Below, one piece after another: positions 26,834 through 36,609 of a stretch of DNA of 64,000 nt (its first letter is position 1; every line of letters starts with the position of its first letter). The translations under genes were made by a program, and so were the position numbers. Where the stretch lies: the NCBI RefSeq assembly GCF_009765975.1, contig NZ_LMUJ01000060.1, forward strand, positions 103,268 through 167,267, read 5' to 3'. The notes beneath the pieces are model-generated. The model searched no databases, was not told the DNA's origin, and was given only the letters and a program-made list of their open reading frames with translations. This stretch comes from Acidisphaera sp. S103. GTDB lineage: Bacteria > Pseudomonadota > Alphaproteobacteria > Acetobacterales > Acetobacteraceae.

Positions 26834-27759
26834 TTTGGTCACACCTGAGCGGCGAAGCTGGAATCCGGGTCGCGCCGGGCAGACGGCCAAGCCGGCGACA
26901 GTCGGCGGCCGTTACCGCGAAAAGAGCCAGGAATCAAGATTTTAGGCCCAATCATTCGGTGCCGGGACGCTCACCGCCGGGGCACGTGCCTTCCGTTTCA
27001 GCAATGGCTGCACAGGGACGGCCCACACGAAGATTTTCGGCCACCCCGCCGGATGACTGGTGTAGCGTACCACGGTGGGCAAAAATTAGAACAAACAGGA
27101 CACATGTTAACGCGTTGTTAAGAGTATCCATGTATTCCAGTGTCCCGGTGCCGCCGTTTCGGATGCGCCGCGGGCTTTGAGAGGCGCATGACGCACCTGA
27201 CAGCCTATAACGGCGCGACCGCCGTCCCGCCAAATCCCGGATCGCCGCTCGCGATCGATCGGCACGGATGCAAGTATCTCCCTGCGAACATGGCTGCACA
27301 CCGTCCCGCGATTCGGTTCGGATTGGTTTTTTCTAGTGGCGTGGCGAATTGTCTTGAATTGCGACACGCCGGCTTTCACTATTCCGTGATTGGCCGTTCT
27401 GGCACTGCCTTGTCGGCGCCCGCATATGCCGGTTGCCGTTCCCTGAACGATGAAGTCCCAGCCTCGCTATCCGGGATGACCGCACCCGCAGCCCCGGCAT
27501 CAGACTGCGACAAATGACGCTTCAACCTATTGAATCGGTCTCGGCTTCGAACCGGTGGAAGAAAGATTAATGCAGATGACTAGGGTTTTGATCACAAAAT
27601 ACACGTCGATGTCATGATCTGCGATGTCCGAATGATGCGAATCGACGAAAACATTCCCGCGACACCTCCCCCATACGCTACGGTTGCACCCATCTTGCAT
27701 AAGCAGATGCGAGCGGACCCGACACACCGTGGCACCAACCCTAACAATGGAGCGGCCGA
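26834..27759. other. Intergenic region of about 925 bases, no supported gene
   Basis: Lies between the divergent folP and prkA operons. Open frames on both strands are short, codon-atypical and lack convincing ribosome sites. One minus-strand frame (26952-27131) begins with a short hydrophobic stretch (MDTLNNALTCVLFVLIFAHR) but continues without protein character. The part near 27540-27640 is AT-richer and may carry the prkA promoter; I could not identify a confident box. Confidence 0.4.
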
Positions 27760-29706
27760 ATGAATACGGTCGATGACATTTTTTCCGTTTACGCGCGAAC
27801 CTTCGAGGCTCATCGCGAAGCCGAGATTTCGCTGGCGGATTATCTCGACGCTTGCAAGAAAGACCCGCTGGTCTACTCCACGGCCACCGAACGGTTGCTG
27901 GCCGCGATCGGCGAGCCGGAGATGGTCGATACCTCGAAAGATCCGCGTCTCGGCCGGATCTTCATGAACCGGACGATCCGGGTCTACCCGGCGTTCAGCG
28001 AATTCTACGGCATGGAAGAGACGATCGAACGCATCGTCGGTTTCCTGCGCCACGCCGCGCAGGGCCTCGAGGAGCGCAAGCAGATCATGTACCTGCTTGG
28101 CCCGGTGGGCGGCGGCAAATCATCCCTGGCCGAACGGCTGAAGGCGCTGATGGAGACGTTCCCCATCTACGTCCTGAAGGCCGGCGACGACCTCAGCCCG
28201 GTCTTCGAAAGCCCGCTGGGCCTGTTCGATCCGGACCGCATGGGGTCGATGCTGGAAGACCGCTACGGGATTCCGAAGCGCCGGCTGACCGGTCTTATGA
28301 GCCCGTGGTGCATCAAGCGCCTGGACGAATTCGGCGGCGATATCTCCAAGTTCCGCGTGCAGAAGCTGACGCCGTCACGGCTGCGGCAGATCGCGGTGGC
28401 GAAGACCGAACCGGGTGACGAGAACAACCAGGACATCTCCTCGCTTGTAGGCAAGGTCGACATACGCAAGCTGGAAATGCACGCACAGAACGATCCTGAT
28501 GCTTACAGCTACTCGGGTGGGTTGAATCGTGCCAACCAGGGCATGCTCGAATTCGTCGAGATGTTCAAGGCGCCGATCAAGATGTTGCATCCGTTGCTGA
28601 CGGCGACACAGGAAGGCAACTACATCGGCACGGAAAATATCGGCGCGATCCCGTTCCAGGGCATCATCATGGCGCACTCCAACGAGTCGGAGTGGCAGTC
28701 GTTCAAAAACAACAAGAACAACGAAGCCTTCATCGACCGCATCTACGTGATCAAGGTGCCGTACTGTCTGCGGGTGACCGAGGAGCAGAAGATCTACGAG
28801 AAACTCGTCACCTCGTCCGAATTGGGTACCGCACCGTGCGCGCCGGCGACGCTGGAGATGCTGGCTCGGTTTTCCGTGCTGTCACGTCTGAAGCGGCATG
28901 AAAACTCGACGCTCTACGCCAAGATGCGGGTCTATGACGGCGAAAGCCTGAAGGAAACCGATCCGCGTGCTCGTTCCCTGCAGGAATACAAGGACACAGC
29001 GGGCGTCGAGGAAGGCATGGACGGCACGTCGACCCGCTTCGCCTTCAAGGTGCTGGCGGCAACGTTCAACCATGACACCACAGAGATCGCGGCCGATCCC
29101 GTGCATTTGATGTACGTGCTTGAACAGTCGATCCGGCGCGACCAAATGCCACAGGAGACGGAAAAACGTTACCTGGAGTTTATCAAAGGCGAACTGGCAC
29201 CACGCTACGCGGAGTTCATCGGCAACGAGATCCAGAAGGCCTATCTGGAATCGTATCATGATTACGGACAGAACTTGTTCGACCGCTATGTGTCCTATGC
29301 CGACGCCTGGATCGAGGACATCGATTTCAAGGACGCCGATACTGGTCAGTTGTTGAATCGGGAACTGCTCAATCAGGAGTTGACCAAAGTCGAAAAGCCA
29401 GCGGGAATCGCCAATCCCAAGGACTTCCGCAATGAGGTGGTGAAGTTCAGCCTGCGCGCCAGGGCGAATAACAACGGCAAGAATCCGTCATGGACCAGTT
29501 ACGAAAAAATCCGTGACGTGATCGAGCGCCGCATGTTCAGCCAGGTGGAGGAACTGCTGCCGGTCATCAGCTTCGGATCCAAGAAGGATGGCGAAACCGA
29601 AAAGAAGCACACCGAGTTCGTCGAACGCATGACGGCCCGTGGCTACACCGAACGGCAGGTCCGACGGCTCGTTGAATGGTACATGCGCGTGAAGCAGGCC
29701 GGCTGA
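27760..29706 (+). CDS. prkA: PrkA/YeaG family serine protein kinase
   Basis: 648-residue full-length PrkA. The N-terminal AAA+ domain has a Walker A motif (YLLGPVGGGKSSLAERLK, residues about 110-127), and a C-terminal kinase-like domain includes the region VKFSLRARANNNGKNPSWTSYEKIR. The family phosphorylates Ser/Thr or acts as an AAA+ protease and takes part in nitrogen-starvation and stationary-phase stress. It is the first gene of the conserved prkA-yeaH-spoVR operon. ATG at 27760 follows GGAG by seven bases. Confidence 0.95.
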   Translation: MNTVDDIFSVYARTFEAHREAEISLADYLDACKKDPLVYSTATERLLAAIGEPEMVDTSKDPRLGRIFMNRTIRVYPAFSEFYGMEETIERIVGFLRHAAQGLEERKQIMYLLGPVGGGKSSLAERLKALMETFPIYVLKAGDDLSPVFESPLGLFDPDRMGSMLEDRYGIPKRRLTGLMSPWCIKRLDEFGGDISKFRVQKLTPSRLRQIAVAKTEPGDENNQDISSLVGKVDIRKLEMHAQNDPDAYSYSGGLNRANQGMLEFVEMFKAPIKMLHPLLTATQEGNYIGTENIGAIPFQGIIMAHSNESEWQSFKNNKNNEAFIDRIYVIKVPYCLRVTEEQKIYEKLVTSSELGTAPCAPATLEMLARFSVLSRLKRHENSTLYAKMRVYDGESLKETDPRARSLQEYKDTAGVEEGMDGTSTRFAFKVLAATFNHDTTEIAADPVHLMYVLEQSIRRDQMPQETEKRYLEFIKGELAPRYAEFIGNEIQKAYLESYHDYGQNLFDRYVSYADAWIEDIDFKDADTGQLLNRELLNQELTKVEKPAGIANPKDFRNEVVKFSLRARANNNGKNPSWTSYEKIRDVIERRMFSQVEELLPVISFGSKKDGETEKKHTEFVERMTARGYTERQVRRLVEWYMRVKQAG

Positions 29707-29745
29707 CAATGCCAGCCGAACCCAAAGAGGTCTCACAGGCACGCT

Positions 29746-31047
29746 ATGCATATCGTTGACCGCCGCCTGAACCCGAGTGGCAAAAATCTGGCCAACCGCC
29801 AGCGCTTCATGCGGCGGGCCAAATCACAAATCCGCAAGGCCGTGCATGAAAGCGCCGGCAGCCGTAGCATCAAGGACGCCGACGAAGGCGGTGAAGTCGT
29901 GCTGCCGGCACAGGGGGTGCACGAACCGTCGTTCCGGCGCAGCGGTTCGGGTGGCATTCGTGACCATCTGTTGCCGGGCAACAAGGAATACATCGCCGGC
30001 GACACGATCCAGCGGCCGCCAGGGGGCGAGGGCGGTAGCGGATCCGAGGGCAGCCCCGATGGCGAGGGCGAGGACGATTTCCGCTTCGCCCTGTCGCGCG
30101 AGGAGTTCGTGGATTTGTTCCTGGAGGATCTGGAACTTCCCGATCTTGCGAAACGCCGGGTCGTCAATGCCGAAGCCCTGGTCTATCATCGGGCTGGCTA
30201 CTCGGTCAGCGGCTCGCCGGCCAACCTGGCACTGAATCGCACGGTGCGGAACAGCCTGTCTCGCCGCATCGCGCTGCACCGGCCGAAACCGGAAGAACTG
30301 CAGGCGTTACGCGATGCGATCGAGGCACTCAATCCTGACGACGACGTCAAACGCCGAGCGCTGGAGGAGGAGTTGGCGCGCAAGCAGCGGCGTACGGGGG
30401 TTATTCCGTATATCGACCCGCTGGACGTGCGGTACCGGCGCTTCGAGTCGCATCCGAAGCCCGTGGCGCAGGCCGTCATGTTCTGCCTGATGGACGTGTC
30501 CGGCTCGATGACTGAACACATGAAAGACCTGGCGAAGCGGTTTTATGTGCTGCTGTATATCTTCCTGAAGCGGCGGTACAAGAACGTCGAGGTCGTGTTC
30601 ATCCGCCACACGCACCAGGCATCGGAAGTAGATGAGGAAACTTTCTTCAACAGCCCGGAAACCGGCGGCACCGTGGTGTCCACCGCGCTGGAGGAGATGC
30701 AGCGGGTCATCGACGAACGCTATAGCCCCGACAGTTGGAACATCTACGCCGCCCAGGCGTCGGATGGTGACAACACCGCCAGCGACAACGACAAGACCGC
30801 GGCACTGCTGACCCAGGTGATCCTGCCGGCCTGCCAGTACTATGCGTATCTGGAGGTCGGGCGGGACTCGGAACACTTCCCGCCGGGCTTCATCCGCCGG
30901 GATAGCGATCTTTGGCAGACCTATTCGACCATTATCAAAAACGGTGCGCCCATGGCGATGCGCAAGGTCGGCCATCGCAGAGACATCTACCCGGTGTTTC
31001 GGGAACTGTTCGCGAAGAAAACCGGAGCGGAGGCTGCTGCCGAATGA
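29746..31047 (+). CDS. yeaH: YeaH/YhbH family protein (DUF444, VWA-like)
   Basis: 433 residues, conserved partner of PrkA. The N-terminus is basic (MHIVDRRLNPSGKNLANRQR). A Gly/Ser/Glu-rich acidic linker lies at residues 85-105, and a von Willebrand A-like domain has the MIDAS motif MDVSGSMTEHMKD near residue 250. The C-terminus includes YYAYLEVGR. The biochemical role is unknown, but the gene is co-regulated with prkA across proteobacteria and firmicutes. The stop overlaps the spoVR start by four bases (ATGA), so translation is coupled. Confidence 0.93.
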   Translation: MHIVDRRLNPSGKNLANRQRFMRRAKSQIRKAVHESAGSRSIKDADEGGEVVLPAQGVHEPSFRRSGSGGIRDHLLPGNKEYIAGDTIQRPPGGEGGSGSEGSPDGEGEDDFRFALSREEFVDLFLEDLELPDLAKRRVVNAEALVYHRAGYSVSGSPANLALNRTVRNSLSRRIALHRPKPEELQALRDAIEALNPDDDVKRRALEEELARKQRRTGVIPYIDPLDVRYRRFESHPKPVAQAVMFCLMDVSGSMTEHMKDLAKRFYVLLYIFLKRRYKNVEVVFIRHTHQASEVDEETFFNSPETGGTVVSTALEEMQRVIDERYSPDSWNIYAAQASDGDNTASDNDKTAALLTQVILPACQYYAYLEVGRDSEHFPPGFIRRDSDLWQTYSTIIKNGAPMAMRKVGHRRDIYPVFRELFAKKTGAEAAAE

Positions 31048-32609
31048 GTACCACGCTGATCCGGGCGGAACGCCCGTTGTTCGAAGGCGCCGACTGGGAA
31101 TTCGGCACGATCCAGCGGTGCCATGACGAAATCGAGAAGGTCGCCCTGCAGGACATGGGCCTAAACGTCTATACCAACCAGATCGAGGTCATCGGCACCG
31201 AACAGATGCTGGATGCGTACTCCTCGATCGGCATGCCGCTGTTCTACAAGCACTGGTCGTTCGGCAAGCACTTTTCCCGTCATGAGGCGATGTACCGGGC
31301 GGGCATGCAGGGGTTGGCGTATGAGATCGTCATCAACTCCAACCCATGCATCAGCTACATCATGGAGGAAAACACCGCCACGATGCAGACGCTGGTGATC
31401 GCGCACGCGGCGTTCGGGCACAACCACTTCTTCAAGAACAACTACCTGTTCCAGCAATGGACCGACGCCAACGGCATCCTGGATTACCTGGAGTTCGCCA
31501 AGGACTACATCACATCGTGCGAGGAGCGTTACGGTGAGGTGGCGGTCGAACGCCTGCTGGATGCCGCGCATGCGTTGATGAGCCACGCCGTCCACAAATA
31601 CCCGCGTAAGCGCGCAACCGATCTGCGCACCGAGGAAAAGCGGGAGCGGGAGCGGCGCGAACACGACGAGAAAGTGTTCAATGACCTGTGGCGCACGGTG
31701 CCGGGCAAGGAGAACATCCGCCACGATCCGACGGCCGCCGAACAGCGCAAGGCGCTGTTGGAACTGCCGCAGGAAAACATCCTGTATTTCATGGAAAAGA
31801 GCGCGCCGCGGCTTGCCCCATGGCAGCGGGAAATCCTGCGTATCGTCCGCATCATCGCGCAGTACTTCTATCCGCAATCGCAAACCAAGGTGATGAACGA
31901 GGGCTGCGCCACCTACACGCACTACACCATCATGAACCGGCTGCACGAAAAGGGCCTGCTGACCGACGGGGCGATGGTGGAATTCCTGTCGTCACACACC
32001 AACGTCGTGTTCCAGCCCGAATTCGACGACCGTCGTTATTCCGGCCTCAACCCCTATGCGCTTGGTTTTGCCATGATGCAGGACATCGAGCGCATCTGCA
32101 CGTTGCCGACGGCCGAGGATCGGCAGTGGTTCCCGCACATCGCCGGCTGCAACGACCACATGAACGTGCTGCGCGACGTATGGGCGAACTATCGCGACGA
32201 AAGCTTCATCCTGCAGTACCTCAGCCCGAGACTGGTGCGCCATTTCGGCCTGTTCCACATCGTGGACGACGCCAGCGAACCGAACATGCGGGTCGAGGCG
32301 ATCCACGACGAACGCGGCTACCGCAAGATCAAGCAGGCGCTGGCGAAGCAGTACGATGTGTCGTGGAACGCGGCCGATATCCAGGTGGTCGATGTGAACC
32401 TGGCCGGCGATCGCCGCCTGATCCTGCACCACCGCGCGTTGAACCGCGTGCTGCTGGAGGAGAAGGATGCCCGCATGGTCTTGCAGCATCTGGCGGATCT
32501 GTGGGGTTACGACGTGCTGATGAAGGAGATCGACCCGGGGACGGAAGCGGTCATGAAGGAGCACGCCGCATCGCCGCGCCCGGGGATCGTGACGATCGAA
32601 CCGAAGTAG
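31044..32609 (+). CDS. spoVR: SpoVR family protein (YcgB-like)
   Basis: 521 residues, start fixed by the ATGA overlap with yeaH; a longer frame back to 30912 is only the yeaH sequence in another frame. SpoVR hallmarks are FKNNYLFQQWTDANGIL, VMNEGCATYTHYTIMNRLHEKG and NPYALGFAMMQDIERIC. It was named for Bacillus spore cortex formation, but in non-sporulating proteobacteria it belongs to the PrkA/YeaH stress module. His/Glu-rich motifs suggest a metal site; function is undefined. Confidence 0.94.
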   Translation: MSTTLIRAERPLFEGADWEFGTIQRCHDEIEKVALQDMGLNVYTNQIEVIGTEQMLDAYSSIGMPLFYKHWSFGKHFSRHEAMYRAGMQGLAYEIVINSNPCISYIMEENTATMQTLVIAHAAFGHNHFFKNNYLFQQWTDANGILDYLEFAKDYITSCEERYGEVAVERLLDAAHALMSHAVHKYPRKRATDLRTEEKRERERREHDEKVFNDLWRTVPGKENIRHDPTAAEQRKALLELPQENILYFMEKSAPRLAPWQREILRIVRIIAQYFYPQSQTKVMNEGCATYTHYTIMNRLHEKGLLTDGAMVEFLSSHTNVVFQPEFDDRRYSGLNPYALGFAMMQDIERICTLPTAEDRQWFPHIAGCNDHMNVLRDVWANYRDESFILQYLSPRLVRHFGLFHIVDDASEPNMRVEAIHDERGYRKIKQALAKQYDVSWNAADIQVVDVNLAGDRRLILHHRALNRVLLEEKDARMVLQHLADLWGYDVLMKEIDPGTEAVMKEHAASPRPGIVTIEPK

Positions 32610-32622
32610 GGAGACGACGCCC

Positions 32623-35289
32623 CTACTGAACCGGCCCCTTTACCACCAGCGCCAGGTCGTCGGGCCGGATCCAAGCCGCAAAAGCCCGCTGAATATCCGC
32701 TGCGGTGATCGTCAGATACTGCGCCGCGGCGATCTGCCGCGAATCCAGTGGTAATCCCAGTTCCACGAGACGCAGATATTCCCCCGCGATTCCCCCAATA
32801 CTTGCGCGCTGCATCGGCAACCGGCGCAGCAACTCCGCTTTCGCACGAGCCAGTTCGGATGCGCTGACCGGATTGGTCTGCATCTCCCGCAGATCGCGCA
32901 AAACCAGGGCACGCGCCTTGTCCACGTTCTCTCCGTCCGCCCCGAATGACACGCTGTAGTCTGCCCGGATGCGCGACCAATCGAGGTCGCTGCTGACGGA
33001 ATAGACATACCCCGACTTGATACGCAGGTCCTGATACAGGCGTGACGAAAAGCCGCTGCCCAAGATGGTGTTGCCGAGCAGCAGGGCGTAGCGGTCGGGG
33101 CTGGTGACCGGCAATTGGAAGGTCTCGGCCAGGGACACACTGTCTTGCAGCGAATTGCTGTCCTGAACACGGGCGCGGGACGGTTTGTTCGGCCCGATCG
33201 GCGGCAGGTCGATCGCAGGAGCCGGACCCGTCGCCTGCCAGGAACCGAACGTCTGGTTGACCACCCGGCGAGCCTGTTCGGCGGTAACATCTCCGACCAC
33301 CACGATGGTCGTAAGATCAGGTCGGAAGGCGGCGGCGTAATAGGCGTGCACGTCCTCGGGCCGTAGCGCCATAACCGTGTCGGGTGTTGCTTGCCGCAAG
33401 GTGGGATCGCCCTCCGGCACGACCGCGCGCGTGACCGCTCGGCGGAACAAGTAACCCGGGGTGTGCAACCGTCCGCCCACACTTTGGCCGAGCTGGCCGC
33501 GAACCACGGTAAAGGCATCCGACGGGAACGCCGGATGCAGTTCGTTTTCTGCCAACAGCCGCATGCCGTCCTCGAAGTCCGGCGTCAGCACTTGGAGCGA
33601 GAATTCGGGACCGGCGTTGATCCGCGCGGCGATAGCGTCAACCGCCTTTCGGAAGGCCAGGCGGTCACGGGATTCGGTGCCATATTCGAACAGCCCGCGA
33701 GTCAGTGCAGCGACACCTTCTTTGCCCGCCGGCTCCTGCATCCACGTCACTTGGCGCACCGAGCCGTAGACCGACACGGTCGGACTGACATGCTCCGGCT
33801 GGACGATCAGCCGCAATCCATTCGGCAGCGTGCTAACATCGGGCGGATCGCCGGGATCCGGCACATGCGGCTGGGCAAGCGCGGCGGCCGCCCAGGACGG
33901 TAGGGTCACCGCATGATCCGGCGGGCTATCGAACGATTCGGTGCCGCCGAAGCCACTGCCCGCGACGGGTTGGGCGGATTCGCGCGGCGTCAGGATTGCG
34001 GTCACGGCGTGATCCGGGTCAAGCAGCAGGCGCGCCAGCCGATCGACGTCCTCCACGGTGACGGAGGCATAAGCGCGGGCGACATCGTCGGGTGACTGGT
34101 CGCCCCGAAAGGCAAGTGCCCGCGACCAGCTTTCGGCCAGCCCGCTGATGCTGTTGCTGTTGAACGCCAATTGCGCCAGTTCTTGCCGTTTGGCTGCCGC
34201 CACCAGATCCGCCGACACGCCATCCCGAGCGGCGTCGGCGATGAGGCGGCGCACGTTGGCAAGCAGTGGTGCCGGATCATCCCCGATCGGGAACGCCGCC
34301 ATGGCGAGGCCGAAGCCGACATCGGCCTTGGCCTGGTAGGTAAATTCAGCGAACAGTGCCTTTCCATCCGGGACAAGATCGTACAAAGCGCCGCGCTCGC
34401 TGCTCAGAACGTCCGACAAGATATCGGCGGCGGCGAAATCTCGCTGATTCAAGCCAGGCATCCGATAGGCGAGCGCAATCAGCCCGAACGGGAAATTGGT
34501 CTCCAGTGTCAGGGTCTTCAGTTGCACCGGACTGGTCACGATCGCCTTGTGGGCGGGCAGGTCGCGGCTAGGTATGCCATCAAATGCGGCTTGCGCTTGC
34601 ACCAGGGCGTCGGCCGGTCGCACGTCGCCGACAATCACCAGGATGGCGTTGTTCGGCGCGTACCATTTTTCATAGAACCCGCGCAGCAAGGCAGCATCGG
34701 TCTGATCGAACGACGGGCGAGTGCCCAACGCGTCATGCTCGTATGGCGTATGCTCGAACAGGATGGCCTGAGCCTGGGACATGAAATTGTAGAATGGGCT
34801 GGACAGGTCGCCCGAGACTTCTTGCTCGATAGCACCGCGTTCCTTGTCCCAATCCGCCTGCTTCAGGCTGAGGCCACGCATCCGGAGTGCCTCGATCCGC
34901 AACGCCATATCCAGATTATCGGCCGGGACGGTATAGCTGTACTGCGTGACGGTTTCGGTCGTGTCGGCGTTGTAGGTTCCGCCCAGCAACGCACCAAGTT
35001 CGGCGAGTTGATCCTTGTCGAGACCCTCGCTGCCACGGAACATCATATGTTCGACCGCATGGGCGGTGCCGGGGAAGCCGTCCGGCGCATCGTTCGATCC
35101 CGCCAGATAGTTCATCTCGGTCGTTACGACGGGGGCGAGGCGGTTCGGCACGATGACGACGCGCAGGCCGTTGGACAGCGTGGCGCGAAGAACGCTGTTC
35201 GCTGGTGCCGCCGGTTCGACAGCTCGACACGGGATGGCAGCGACAACCAAGACAAGGGCGGCGATCCAGCCAATCGTACGCTGCTTCAA
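32623..35289 (-). CDS. M16-family zinc metallopeptidase with two M16 units
   Basis: 888 residues from a TTG start at 35289, preceded by AGGAG seven bases upstream and directly followed by a signal peptide (LKQRTIGWIAALVLVVAAIPCRA). The longer frame to 35514 overlaps the promoter region and is rejected. The first M16 unit has the inverted zinc motif HAVEH with the third ligand in the segment DKERGAIEQEV. The second unit (about residues 490-880) lacks HxxEH, as usual for the inactive half. Periplasmic peptide or protein degradation is expected. Convergent with spoVR, divergent from the PheC-like gene. Confidence 0.88.
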   Translation of the reverse strand: MKQRTIGWIAALVLVVAAIPCRAVEPAAPANSVLRATLSNGLRVVIVPNRLAPVVTTEMNYLAGSNDAPDGFPGTAHAVEHMMFRGSEGLDKDQLAELGALLGGTYNADTTETVTQYSYTVPADNLDMALRIEALRMRGLSLKQADWDKERGAIEQEVSGDLSSPFYNFMSQAQAILFEHTPYEHDALGTRPSFDQTDAALLRGFYEKWYAPNNAILVIVGDVRPADALVQAQAAFDGIPSRDLPAHKAIVTSPVQLKTLTLETNFPFGLIALAYRMPGLNQRDFAAADILSDVLSSERGALYDLVPDGKALFAEFTYQAKADVGFGLAMAAFPIGDDPAPLLANVRRLIADAARDGVSADLVAAAKRQELAQLAFNSNSISGLAESWSRALAFRGDQSPDDVARAYASVTVEDVDRLARLLLDPDHAVTAILTPRESAQPVAGSGFGGTESFDSPPDHAVTLPSWAAAALAQPHVPDPGDPPDVSTLPNGLRLIVQPEHVSPTVSVYGSVRQVTWMQEPAGKEGVAALTRGLFEYGTESRDRLAFRKAVDAIAARINAGPEFSLQVLTPDFEDGMRLLAENELHPAFPSDAFTVVRGQLGQSVGGRLHTPGYLFRRAVTRAVVPEGDPTLRQATPDTVMALRPEDVHAYYAAAFRPDLTTIVVVGDVTAEQARRVVNQTFGSWQATGPAPAIDLPPIGPNKPSRARVQDSNSLQDSVSLAETFQLPVTSPDRYALLLGNTILGSGFSSRLYQDLRIKSGYVYSVSSDLDWSRIRADYSVSFGADGENVDKARALVLRDLREMQTNPVSASELARAKAELLRRLPMQRASIGGIAGEYLRLVELGLPLDSRQIAAAQYLTITAADIQRAFAAWIRPDDLALVVKGPVQ

Positions 35290-35571
35290 ATACCTGCTCC
35301 TATCGGGCGGATACCGGCCCTGGGGAGGGATGTAGATGATCGCTATCGATATGTCAAAGCAACGAACTATTTCGCGGGTGCCTGAGCGGCGTCTGGCGTT
35401 ACGCCGCATCGTCCAGGATATGAGGTCTCGGTCATGACAGGAAACGAGATGACGTTGGTTGCGGTCAACCGGCGAGGATACTGCTATCGTTCCTTGCGGC
35501 GGGTGCCGGCGCATAGGTTTTGCTTATTGAGATCAATCGCGAACCCGCGATCGAGGTTGCAGGGGGACAAC

Positions 35572-36408
35572 ATGTTTGCCGTGACGATGGAAGCTTCCAC
35601 CCTTCGCACGTTCCATCAATGGGTCCGCGGGCAAATTGGGAATGGTCCGGTGCGCCTGCTGGTGTTTTTCGCCGCGTTGCTGTTCGCCACCGGCGCGGTG
35701 GCACAATCCCGCCTGGATGATATCGCCGCACGCGGCACGCTGCGTGTTGGGATGACCGGCGATTACCGGCCGTTCTCCCAGCGCGATGCGGCCGGCGGCT
35801 ATACCGGGCTGGACGTGGATATGGCGAATAACCTGGCCGAGGCGTTGGGCGTGAAGGTGGAGATCGTTCCCACGACCTGGGCCTCGCTTCTGCCCGACCT
35901 GAGCAGTGGAAAATTCGACATCGGGATGGGCGGTATTTCCATCACTCTGCCACGTCAGCGGCTGGCGTTCTTCTCGCGGCCGGTGATGCGGGTGGGCAAG
36001 GCCGCTATCGCCCGCTGCGCCGACAAGGACCGATTTCAAACCCTGGCGGAAATCGACCGAGCCGGGATCAAGGTCATCGTCAACCCGGGCGGCACCAATG
36101 AACGGTTCGATCGTGCCAACCTGCATCAGGCGGACATCGTCGGATTCCCCGACAATGCGCGCATTTTTGACGAACTGGTGGCCGGCAAGGCAGACCTGAT
36201 GATCACCGACGCCGTGGAAACGAAATTGCAGCAGAAGTTGCATCCGGAATTATGCGCGATTCACCCGGATCAACCGTTTGACTTCGGTGAGTTGGGTTAC
36301 CTGCTGCCTCGCGACATCGTTCTGAAGCAGTTCGTCGATCAGTGGCTGCATATCGCGGTTGAGAACGGCCTTTGGCGGGGGCTTTTGGAGAAATATCTGG
36401 GTTCCTGA
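35572..36408 (+). CDS. Periplasmic cyclohexadienyl dehydratase-like / amino-acid binding protein
   Basis: 278-residue SBP_bac_3-fold protein with a signal peptide (about residues 20-43, VRLLVFFAALLFATGAVAQ). The mature part SRLDDIAARGTLRVGMTGDYRPFS, together with FDIGMGGISITLPRQRLAFFS and VNPGGTNERFDR, closely resembles PheC. PheC makes phenylpyruvate or arogenate-derived products from prephenate in the periplasm. An ordinary amino-acid ABC binding protein is the alternative; no ABC genes are adjacent, which favours the enzyme. Start at 35572 follows an AGGGGG site; the upstream in-frame ATG at 35434 is rejected for lack of a signal sequence. Confidence 0.8.
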   Translation: MFAVTMEASTLRTFHQWVRGQIGNGPVRLLVFFAALLFATGAVAQSRLDDIAARGTLRVGMTGDYRPFSQRDAAGGYTGLDVDMANNLAEALGVKVEIVPTTWASLLPDLSSGKFDIGMGGISITLPRQRLAFFSRPVMRVGKAAIARCADKDRFQTLAEIDRAGIKVIVNPGGTNERFDRANLHQADIVGFPDNARIFDELVAGKADLMITDAVETKLQQKLHPELCAIHPDQPFDFGELGYLLPRDIVLKQFVDQWLHIAVENGLWRGLLEKYLGS

Positions 36409-36437
36409 CGCCCATATTCTTATGAGAAGACGCAAGA

Positions 36438-36548
36438 TTGGGAACCGCAAATACGCTGGATGACGGCTGGTGTCGATCCCGAAACAAGGAGCGGAATGTC
36501 CCGAATCCATTGTTGTTTGCGTTTCTCCGCGTTATTTGCGGTTCCAAA
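36438..36548. repeat. About 110-bp intergenic element with 19-20-bp inverted ends
   Basis: The left end TTGGGAACCGCAAATACGC (36438-36456) and the right end GCGTTATTTGCGGTTCCAAA (36529-36548) are inverted copies with two differences. There is no open frame inside, and no flanking target duplication is obvious. It resembles non-autonomous palindromic intergenic repeats. Confidence 0.5.
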
Positions 36549-36609
36549 TTCCTTTGCCCGGGCAGCCCGCTTCATTGCCCATTCGGAAATGCCGGCGCGA
36601 CGACCGTTT

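Noticed and set aside
26952-27131. 59-aa minus-strand frame starting MDTLNNALTCVLFVL
   Set aside because: Hydrophobic start only; no ribosome site and the remainder lacks protein character.
27540-27580. CTTCGAACC resembling a tRNA T-loop
   Set aside because: No acceptor, D-arm or anticodon stem can be built around it.
27720-27760. TGGCAC-containing sequence before prkA as a sigma-54 promoter
   Set aside because: The required TTGC half at the right distance is absent.
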